Origin: Candidatus Bathyarchaeota archaeon
GTDB taxonomy: Archaea > Thermoproteota > Bathyarchaeia > Bathyarchaeales > SOJC01
Direction: 5' to 3'
NCBI GenBank assembly: GCA_023131555.1
Contig: JAGLZJ010000033.1
Coordinates: 1-8,377 of the forward strand
Length of the DNA stretch: 8,377 nt
Made by a program: the position numbers and the translations under genes. How positions within the stretch are numbered: the first letter of the stretch is position 1; the number at the start of each line of letters is the position of its first letter. This document shows positions 1 to 5,180 of this stretch, one piece after another. The notes under the pieces were generated by a model. That model was not told the DNA's origin, ran no database searches, and saw only the letters and a list, made by a program, of their open reading frames with translations.

Positions 1-186
1 GAACTGGTTCTGACGGTTAAACCAGAGGGCTGGTACGAGGCGGAGAAGGCGGTTCAGCAGGTTAAGGGTGACCTCTTCAAAATCGGTGAAGTAACTGAGG
101 ATAAAGGAATATACGTCAAGCTCGACGAGAAAATGCATTATGTGGAAGCCCGAGGTTACGAACATTTCAGGAAGGAAAACGAGTAG
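1..186 (+). CDS. C-terminal end of an AIR-synthase-superfamily kinase, probably ThiL-like (partial)
   Basis: Frame 1 is open from the window edge to a TAG at 184-186 and gives 61 residues, so the N-terminus lies outside. Visible landmarks are LVLTVKPEGW near the start, then KIGEVTEDKGIYV, then a terminal ARGYEHF. That order (a strand leading into a helix, IGEV, and a C-terminal G-Y/W-E-H-F) resembles the end of the AIRS_C domain in thiamine-monophosphate kinase (ThiL), which phosphorylates thiamine phosphate to the diphosphate with ATP. The AIR-synthase superfamily (PurM, SelD, HypE, ThiL) shares this fold, and the catalytic N-terminal half is missing here, so the exact substrate is not provable. 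The 3' end overlaps the candidate start of the next gene by 47 bases, suggesting co-transcription with the MetE-like gene. Confidence 0.6.
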   Translation, partial: ELVLTVKPEGWYEAEKAVQQVKGDLFKIGEVTEDKGIYVKLDEKMHYVEARGYEHFRKENE

Positions 187-1249
187 CATTCCGTCCTGTG
201 ACGTTGGAAGCTTACCCTGTAGCACCGAACTCGATGAAGTGCTTCACGAGGACTCATCGATCCATAAGTCTTCCATGGAGAAGTTCAAACAGTCGATAGT
301 TGATTCTTTTATAGACAAGTTGAAAGCAGGGATATCGATCCCCGCGTTTCCTCAGTTCAGAGACATGAATCAGATGTTTCTCTCAGCCTTCGAGGGCGTA
401 GAGAAGGTAGGGGGAGGATTCACACAGACTGAAATTCACCTTGCACTGAAGCCGGAATTTGACCTACTGCCTGAAGTTGTCGCCATTAAAGAGCACTCAG
501 GGAAGATCAAAGAGCAGACAGACCAGCGCTTTCAACTCAGAATATGCGTCACAGGACCGTACACACTTGCCTCCTTTTTCCCTCACCGAAACTGGCAGAT
601 CTACAGAGAGATTGGACATCTACTCACGAGAATTGTTGACCGAAACATATTCTCTCAGAAGCATGGAAAAGTCACACTGCTCTCCATTGATGAACCCCTA
701 TTCGGCTTTATCGATGACCCTCTCATTGACAGGAACACGGCAGGCAGGGAAGAACTGCTGAAAGCTTGGGAGACGATAGCCCAAAAGGCTGAAGCCAAGA
801 ACGTTCAATCGTGCATCCATCTCCACTCAACCTCGGACAATCTATTCTGGGAACCGGAATCGATCAACATAATAGAATCCCACGTAGATGACCCCATTTA
901 CACAATGAAGGCTACTAAGGAGCGGCTGGAGTCAGAAGACAAATTCCTGAAGGCCAGTATCGCAAAATCAGACTTCGACGTATTGATCGAAGACTCGCTA
1001 AGATTCGCAACAGACCTTACAGTGCCGGAAGCATGGAAAGGCATCATCAAGGGTACGATAAAGGCTGAAAGATTCCTAGAAAAGAAGGAGATCATGACGA
1101 AGAGGCTGACTAAAATCATCAATCAGTACGGAGTAGAGAGAGTCGCAATGGCAGGTCCTGAATGCGGACTAAGAGGGTTCCCCACATATGGCTCTGCAGT
1201 AAGCTGCCTCAGAGACGTTTCAGATGTCACTCGATCCACTTCGTTTTAG
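140..1249 (+). CDS. MetE-like (cobalamin-independent methionine synthase C-terminal domain) methyltransferase
   Basis: This 369-residue protein has the UROD/MetE-like TIM barrel and no second, folate-binding MetE half, as in archaeal 'core MetE' enzymes. Landmarks in order: DVGSLP at 21-26 (VGSFP in MetE), TGPYTL at 138-143, SIDEP at 182-186, CIHLHST at 225-231, IIESHVDDP at 244-252 and GPECGLRGFPTY at 339-350 (PDCGLK in MetE). MetE binds zinc through H-x-C, a Glu and a late Cys. Here the counterparts are H227-x-H229, E246 and C342, so one Cys is replaced by His. The likely role is methyl transfer to a thiol such as homocysteine, possibly from a corrinoid protein; donor and acceptor are inference. 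ATG 140 is the only ATG/GTG/TTG that keeps DVGSLP, but it overlaps the previous gene. An AGGAAGG at 169-175 precedes a non-standard ATT at 188 that would give a more typical N-terminus. A T5 run at 1277-1281 may terminate transcription. Confidence 0.8.
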   Translation: MWKPEVTNISGRKTSSIPSCDVGSLPCSTELDEVLHEDSSIHKSSMEKFKQSIVDSFIDKLKAGISIPAFPQFRDMNQMFLSAFEGVEKVGGGFTQTEIHLALKPEFDLLPEVVAIKEHSGKIKEQTDQRFQLRICVTGPYTLASFFPHRNWQIYREIGHLLTRIVDRNIFSQKHGKVTLLSIDEPLFGFIDDPLIDRNTAGREELLKAWETIAQKAEAKNVQSCIHLHSTSDNLFWEPESINIIESHVDDPIYTMKATKERLESEDKFLKASIAKSDFDVLIEDSLRFATDLTVPEAWKGIIKGTIKAERFLEKKEIMTKRLTKIINQYGVERVAMAGPECGLRGFPTYGSAVSCLRDVSDVTRSTSF

Positions 1250-1276
1250 TTCTGCATCTATACTGCAAACAGGAGA

Positions 1277-1281
1277 TTTTT
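1277..1281 (+). terminator. Possible T-run terminator after the MetE-like gene
   Basis: TTTTT lies about 28 bases downstream of the TAG at 1247-1249, and no further plus-strand gene follows. Archaeal RNA polymerase often terminates at short T-runs without a hairpin. The position is seen; the function is inferred. Confidence 0.3.
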
Positions 1282-1329
1282 CGGAGAAAGGTATAAAAGA
1301 AGCAATCGGATCCAACTTCCCTCTCGTGT

Positions 1330-1374
1330 CGGAACTCTGAAATCCGCGCGGGCTTCTCAAGTCGCAAATGTTCC
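1330..1374. repeat. Inverted-repeat segment in a convergent intergenic gap
   Basis: GGAAC near 1330 can pair with GTTCC near 1370. Between them lies a smaller hairpin candidate (GAAATCC, GCGC loop, GGGCTTC) with one mismatch and one G-T pair. The element sits in the roughly 150-base gap between the convergent MetE-like and polyferredoxin genes. It could be a bidirectional terminator structure or part of a small RNA. Pairing was judged by eye without folding energies. Confidence 0.25.
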
Positions 1375-1398
1375 AGCATGCATGTATTATGCACTCGG

Positions 1399-2313
1399 TC
1401 AGGAAAATTTCGGTCTAATCGCCCTTGTTGGGCATGCATCGACACATTCTAGGCAGTAAGTGCACTCCGGATGTGTGAATTTCTCCCATGGTAGATCGAG
1501 GATCGGGACTCTCATTGGGCAGACTTCGACGCAACGGCGACAACTACTCTTCGTGCAGTGCACCAGATCTCGTTTCAACCCGAGGAAACTGAAGTGGTTA
1601 AGTATGGCCATTTCTGCTCCTACGGGACAGAGATATTTGCACCAGCTACGGGGAGTGTAGACGGCGAACACTAAAACTAGCGCCAAAATGAATAGTCGAA
1701 CCCAGAATAATATTGAAAGAGAGCCTATTCCTTCTAATATGCCCACGAATGGGGCTTCTGCAGTAATTACGTTGAATATGGAGACAGGAAGCACTCCGAA
1801 TAGAGTGTCGTGAGGGCTCAGAGCGTTGAATGGAGCTTGAGCGAAGACTCCTAGAGCGTTTCTGTAACTATAGCCCATTCCTGCAACCACCGAAAGTGAA
1901 ACGGTTAAACTGATGAAGAGGACCACTCCAAGGATCAAGTACTTGATGTATAGCATCTCATTGTGAGTTCTCAATGAGATCACAGCATGCCTCCTCTTCA
2001 AGAAGCCGAGAATGTCTTGTATGAAACCAAAGGGACAGACCCAAGCACACAGCATCCTACCAAGAAGCACCGTGAAAATTAGAAAGGAAGCTAAAGGAAG
2101 CCATGGAATCATCGTCTGATAGAGCTGATACTGCATCACTGCGAAGGCGTCTCCTGCGGACGCCGCAGGGTTTCCAAGGCTTTGAAGGGTTGGGAGAAGT
2201 AGAGCAGATGGCTCAAACCCGAACAAGACAGCGTTCAACAGCAGAAAGAACGCGAACTGGCTTGCAAACCTCAGAGTTCTGATCCTTAATACTGCACGTT
2301 TTAAATCCACCAA
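1399..2313 (-). CDS. NapH/CcoG-like membrane-bound [4Fe-4S] ferredoxin
   Basis: The 304-residue protein has several hydrophobic segments (roughly 16-35, 68-88, 122-146, 170-182, 200-219) and four cysteine clusters. Two are juxtamembrane CxxxCP motifs, LCAWVCP (C89, C93) and WCKYLCP (C225, C229). Two form a C-terminal ferredoxin domain: C253-x4-C258-x2-C261-x3-C265-P and C284-x2-C287-x2-C290-x3-C294-P, which would bind two [4Fe-4S] clusters. This architecture is known from NapH, NosR, MauN and CcoG/RdxA, which pass electrons through or at the membrane. The partner here is unknown, and no reductase or quinone enzyme lies beside it. The first codon is TTG at 2311-2313, immediately followed by GTG at 2308-2310; either could initiate. 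A TATA-like box at 2341-2350 would place transcription start only a few bases upstream, so the leader is very short. It lies downstream of the AN1/S2P gene on the same strand. Confidence 0.85.
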   Translation of the reverse strand: MVDLKRAVLRIRTLRFASQFAFFLLLNAVLFGFEPSALLLPTLQSLGNPAASAGDAFAVMQYQLYQTMIPWLPLASFLIFTVLLGRMLCAWVCPFGFIQDILGFLKRRHAVISLRTHNEMLYIKYLILGVVLFISLTVSLSVVAGMGYSYRNALGVFAQAPFNALSPHDTLFGVLPVSIFNVITAEAPFVGILEGIGSLSILFWVRLFILALVLVFAVYTPRSWCKYLCPVGAEMAILNHFSFLGLKRDLVHCTKSSCRRCVEVCPMRVPILDLPWEKFTHPECTYCLECVDACPTRAIRPKFS

Positions 2314-2340
2314 AGCGCGGATATATCCCCTGTTAACTGT

Positions 2341-2350
2341 GTTTTTAAAA
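2341..2350 (-). promoter_or_regulatory. TATA-like box for the polyferredoxin gene
   Basis: The minus strand reads TTTTAAAAAC, centred about 34 bases before the first possible start codon. Transcription would begin near 2320, leaving a leader of roughly 7-12 bases. This suggests the gene can be transcribed independently of the protease gene. Confidence 0.45.
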
Positions 2351-2368
2351 CGTTTGATTCAGCAACAT

Positions 2369-2373
2369 AAAAA
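2369..2373 (-). terminator. Possible T-run terminator after the AN1/S2P gene
   Basis: The minus strand carries a T5 run (AAAAA on plus) about 50 bases past the protease stop and just before the TATA-like box of the next gene. This is consistent with separate transcription units, but weak on its own. Confidence 0.25.
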
Positions 2374-2423
2374 GGTTTCATCCATCCAAGAACTGCGCAA
2401 GAGAATATTGGATCTTAAAGTCT

Positions 2424-3260
2424 TCATACAAGCGGGAACGACGTAGCACTGTAGATTGTTAAGGCAATGGAAGGAGCGAAGACGGCCAACCACACCACTT
2501 TGTTCCATTCAAAGACTTTGAAGCCGTCTAGGATTCCGAAGGGAAGCAGATTGAACAGGGCGATGAATGCGTTTATCAACATAGTGTACATCAGTGCTTC
2601 GCCCATGGCGCCGGGTACTTGAGCCAGCTGCGTGATGGCTAAAAAGAGCAGTGCAAAAGTGATGTTCGTCAATGGGCCAGCGACTGCAGTTTTTCCGATA
2701 ACCTTCTTATCAGCCATTCCTGCCACTATAACTGTTCCAGGGGAAATTATCTTGAAGGGAGAGATAATTGATAGTACGGTGATTAGGGCTCCGTAGGTTG
2801 TTATGCGGAATTCCGCCCATAGTCCATATTGTTGGGCAGCTAGCTTGTGGGCGATCTCATGGGACAGAAAAGAGACAGCGAAGAGAAGAGCTAGGACGAT
2901 GAGAGGTAGAGGAGAAGCGTAGAAGCTTCTTTCCCACCATAAGGGCATCGAGAGCCCTATCGCAAGGGTGAGTAACCCCCCGATAACCAGATGTTTGAGC
3001 TCTGTTTTGCTGAATGAGATGACTCTGTTATCCCGGTAGGCTGGCTGGGCGTAGGTTACGCTATGTTCAAACCTTGGGCGGCCTCTTCCTTTTTTTCCAG
3101 TCAGCACGGGGAGGGGTTTTTCTCTTGGCGCTCTCGCTCTCCAAGATTCAGGGCAATCATGGTTCTCGGGCAAGCGGTGCTCAACGCAGAAATGCTGTCC
3201 GCAGTATGGACATTTGAAAGGCATGTATGTTTCAACGTCGCAGGAGACGCACTTCACCAT
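2424..3260 (-). CDS. AN1-type zinc finger fused to a site-2-protease (M50-like) membrane metalloprotease
   Basis: The 278-residue protein has two parts. Residues 1-40 are a complete AN1 zinc finger: C4-x2-C7-x9-C17-x2-C20-x4-C25-x2-H28-x5-H34-x-C36, enough for two zinc ions. A basic, proline-rich linker (about 41-86) follows. From about 88 onward the protein is strongly hydrophobic with intramembrane metalloprotease motifs: HEIAH at 134-138, AGPLTN at 194-199 and NLLPFGILDG at 237-246, where D245 would be the third zinc ligand. All expected S2P catalytic residues are present, so it is predicted to cut substrates within the membrane. The AN1 domain should face the cytosol and may select substrates. 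The ATG at 3258-3260 is preceded by an SD-like GAAGGTG about six bases upstream and a TATA box at 3296-3304. It lies 61 bases after cofE. The target is not predictable from the sequence. Confidence 0.9.
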   Translation of the reverse strand: MVKCVSCDVETYMPFKCPYCGQHFCVEHRLPENHDCPESWRARAPREKPLPVLTGKKGRGRPRFEHSVTYAQPAYRDNRVISFSKTELKHLVIGGLLTLAIGLSMPLWWERSFYASPLPLIVLALLFAVSFLSHEIAHKLAAQQYGLWAEFRITTYGALITVLSIISPFKIISPGTVIVAGMADKKVIGKTAVAGPLTNITFALLFLAITQLAQVPGAMGEALMYTMLINAFIALFNLLPFGILDGFKVFEWNKVVWLAVFAPSIALTIYSATSFPLV

Positions 3261-3295
3261 TGCGCACCTTCAAGAGAGTCCATCGCGTGCACGCT

Positions 3296-3304
3296 CATAT
3301 ATAA
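3296..3304 (-). promoter_or_regulatory. TATA box for the AN1/S2P gene
   Basis: The minus strand reads ATTATATATG here, about 40 bases before the ATG at 3260. The expected transcription start near 3275 is followed directly by the SD-like GAAGGTG at 3265-3271. The element occupies the 61-base gap after cofE, so the protease gene probably has its own promoter. Confidence 0.6.
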
Positions 3305-3321
3305 TCCTCGCCTTATATTGG

Positions 3322-4104
3322 CTACCGGACGTCTTTGAAGAGGTCCTCACTTTCGTCTATTAGTAGCGCCTTCGAAGAGAAGCCCTCATTAAAAGTTAAT
3401 CGCCTGAATCCTTTAATGATTACAACAGGAGTCGCTTCTTTTCCTTGACCCATAACCAGCTCTGCTGCGCATGCTAGTTCGTCAGCTACAGCGTTAAATT
3501 TAACCTGCATAACGTAGCCGAACAGGTCCTCTCGTCCACGGTAATCAAAGAAGGGGTCGAGACCCGCTAGACCTATTGCGAAGTTGACTTGACCTCGCCT
3601 GAAAGGTCTGCTGTATGTATCCGATATGATGACTCCTATGTTTCTGCCAGTTGATCTCGTAATGCGACTCCGTAATCGTCTGGCAGATCTATCAGGGTCA
3701 GTCGGAAGGAGTGCATATCGGTTCTGACCTTCCACGTTTGATTTGTCGATTCCAGCGTTGATGTTCACTAAGCCTCTCTTATCTTCAACAATAATTGTCT
3801 GCTGAGACGCTTTCAGAACGCGCTTGGATTCGCTCAGAATTAGCTCTACGAGTCTTTGGTCGCGACCTGAAACTTCAGCGATCTTCAAGGCTTCTGGAGA
3901 TGCTTTCACCTTATCCAGTTCAACAAGGCGGTCTTCTGCTTTCGAGACAGCTTTTTGAGCGATCACAAACACGTCTCCATCCTCAATCTTAACATTGTTG
4001 ACCTCTGCCACTCTAAGAATGATAGAAGCCAAGTCATCACCTGCCTTCACCAAAGGAATCCCTGTGAGACCGATAATCCTGACAGTTGATATCTTCTCCA
4101 CCAT
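3322..4104 (-). CDS. cofE: Coenzyme F420-0:L-glutamate ligase
   Basis: The enzyme adds gamma-linked glutamates to F420-0 using GTP, the last steps in making the deazaflavin cofactor F420, and acts in the cytosol. The 260-residue length matches the archaeal family (about 250). Conserved blocks are GLTGIPLVKAGDDL at 12-25, QKAVSKAEDR at 50-59, INAGIDKSNV at 115-124, ISDTYSRPFRRGQVNFAIG at 160-178, DYRGREDLFGY at 187-197 and AVADELACAAELVMGQG at 205-221. These include the glycine-, aspartate- and arginine-rich segments that form the GTP/metal site in the Archaeoglobus enzyme. The ATG at 4102-4104 has no clear SD and probably a short leader from the TATA-like element near 4147-4154. No other F420 gene is in the window. 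It is transcribed divergently from the glycosylase gene and precedes the AN1/S2P gene. Confidence 0.95.
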   Translation of the reverse strand: MVEKISTVRIIGLTGIPLVKAGDDLASIILRVAEVNNVKIEDGDVFVIAQKAVSKAEDRLVELDKVKASPEALKIAEVSGRDQRLVELILSESKRVLKASQQTIIVEDKRGLVNINAGIDKSNVEGQNRYALLPTDPDRSARRLRSRITRSTGRNIGVIISDTYSRPFRRGQVNFAIGLAGLDPFFDYRGREDLFGYVMQVKFNAVADELACAAELVMGQGKEATPVVIIKGFRRLTFNEGFSSKALLIDESEDLFKDVR

Positions 4105-4129
4105 CGTTTACGTTTGAATCAAGTAGTGT

Positions 4130-4139
4130 CTGGCGCCAG
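4130..4139. promoter_or_regulatory. Perfect 10-bp palindrome in the cofE/glycosylase promoter region
   Basis: CTGGCGCCAG is a perfect palindrome lying between the two divergent starts, just on the cofE side of the TATA-like element. It sits at or near the expected cofE transcription start and could be an operator for a dimeric regulator. At 10 bp it could also be chance. Confidence 0.3.
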
Positions 4140-4144
4140 CAACG

Positions 4145-4155
4145 CTTATTAAACT
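4145..4155. promoter_or_regulatory. Nearly symmetric TATA-like element shared by divergent genes
   Basis: CTTATTAAACT contains TTATTAAA on plus and TTTAATAA on minus, so it can act as a TATA box in both directions. On plus it lies about 30 bases before ATG 4180, giving a leader of only a few bases. On minus it lies about 45 bases before the cofE ATG. No other AT-rich box exists in the 75-base gap. Confidence 0.45.
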
Positions 4156-4179
4156 ATTTTGCGCCTCCAGACCGAGAGA

Positions 4180-5070
4180 ATGGAGCTAAACATCAAAGTC
4201 GAAGGAACCCTGTTCGATTTAGGGAATACGCTAGAGTGTGGACAGATCTTCAGGTGGGAGAAGCATGGCGACTGGTGGTACTGTATATCAGACAACCAAG
4301 TCTTCAAAGCGCGACAGATTGGAGGAATAATAGAGTTTGTGGGCACAGACTACCAGTTTGTTAAGCAGTACTTCCGGTTAGATGATGACCTGCAAGAAGT
4401 CATCAAGGCAATCTCTCAGGACTCATTCATAGTACGAGCAACTGAAGCATTTCACGGTCTTCGCTTAGTGCGGCAGAGTCCTTGGGAGTGCTTGATCTCC
4501 TTCATCTGCGCAACTTGGAAGAGCGTCAACGCGATTAGAGACATGCTCTTCAGGCTTTCAAGAATGTTTGGGGAGAAGATCATGTTTGATGGTTTACCCT
4601 TCTACACTTTCCCCAAACCGGAAGTATTGTCCAACGTTGATTTGATGGATCTTAGAAGATGTGGACTCGGGTTTAGGGCGCCACGGGTTCTGGAGACCGC
4701 GAGAAGAATCAGTGACGGGAGTCTTGATTTGGAGCGATTAAAGAGAGTTGGATATGAAGAGGGACGGGACGAATTGCTACAGCTTCCAGGCGTTGGCAGA
4801 AAGGTGGCTGACTGTGTTCTTCTCTTCTCTCTGGAGAAACTTGAAGCGTTCCCGCTAGATGTGTGGATGAAAAGAACGATTCAAGCGCATTATCTCCACT
4901 GGTTCGATAAGCCTTTCGCCAATAAACTGATGAAGACAGAATCTCTGAATACAGCACAGTACAAGAGAATCAGCTCATTCGCTCGCAGATATTTTGGAGA
5001 GTACGCCGGTTACGCCCAAGAATACCTATACCATTTTGCCAGGAGAGGAGGGCTTATAGATCCAACTTAA
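4180..5070 (+). CDS. OGG1-type 8-oxoguanine DNA glycosylase/AP lyase (HhH-GPD)
   Basis: This 296-residue protein excises oxidised guanine from DNA in base excision repair. Its N-terminal OGG_N-like part carries LECGQIFRW at 18-26, matching the SGQSFRW block of OGG1. SPWECLISFICATWKS at 100-115 matches the helix before the active site. The helix-hairpin-helix LPGVGRKVADCV at 202-213 contains the Schiff-base lysine K208, and FPLDVWMKR at 224-232 supplies the catalytic Asp, D227. The Asn pair following SFICSS in human OGG1, which contacts the opposite cytosine, is replaced by W113-K114, so opposite-base preference may differ. An in-frame TTG lies upstream at 4159, but it falls between the TATA-like element and the predicted transcription start, so ATG 4180 is chosen. 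The gene is convergent with rtcB. Confidence 0.9.
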   Translation: MELNIKVEGTLFDLGNTLECGQIFRWEKHGDWWYCISDNQVFKARQIGGIIEFVGTDYQFVKQYFRLDDDLQEVIKAISQDSFIVRATEAFHGLRLVRQSPWECLISFICATWKSVNAIRDMLFRLSRMFGEKIMFDGLPFYTFPKPEVLSNVDLMDLRRCGLGFRAPRVLETARRISDGSLDLERLKRVGYEEGRDELLQLPGVGRKVADCVLLFSLEKLEAFPLDVWMKRTIQAHYLHWFDKPFANKLMKTESLNTAQYKRISSFARRYFGEYAGYAQEYLYHFARRGGLIDPT

Positions 5071-5153
5071 CGCCAACGAAATCATCAGCCAGATTCAGTC
5101 TACGCTGTGCGGAAACCCTCGTCCAAGATGCCCCCAGTGACGCGGAAGGATTA

Positions 5154-5171
5154 TTCGCACACGTGCGCAAA
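5154..5171. repeat. 18-bp imperfect palindrome downstream of rtcB
   Basis: TTCGCA-CACGTG-CGCAAA is symmetric about CACGTG with two mismatched pairs. It lies 10-27 bases past the rtcB stop, in the convergent gap with the glycosylase gene. It may form a 3' hairpin on the rtcB message or be a protein site. No T-run follows it on the minus strand, so it is not a classical terminator. Confidence 0.3.
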
Positions 5172-5180
5172 CGTGATGGA

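Noticed and set aside
459..761. 100-codon plus-strand open frame inside the MetE-like gene
   Set aside because: It lies wholly within a gene with clear family motifs, and its translation shows no recognisable pattern.
1310..1400. Possible tRNA in the convergent gap
   Set aside because: No T-loop GTTCRANNC with paired arms or acceptor stem could be built on either strand.
3063..3338. Plus-strand frame antisense to the AN1/S2P N-terminus
   Set aside because: It overlaps a complete AN1 finger on the other strand and the TATA box of that gene; it has no ribosome site.
4159..4179. TTG at 4159 as start of the glycosylase gene
   Set aside because: It lies between the TATA-like element and the predicted transcription start, and the extra residues match nothing in the family; ATG 4180 is in frame.
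5071..5100. C/D box sRNA (TGATGA on minus) after the glycosylase gene
   Set aside because: The box is CTGATGA rather than RTGATGA, and no D box CTGA follows at a suitable distance.
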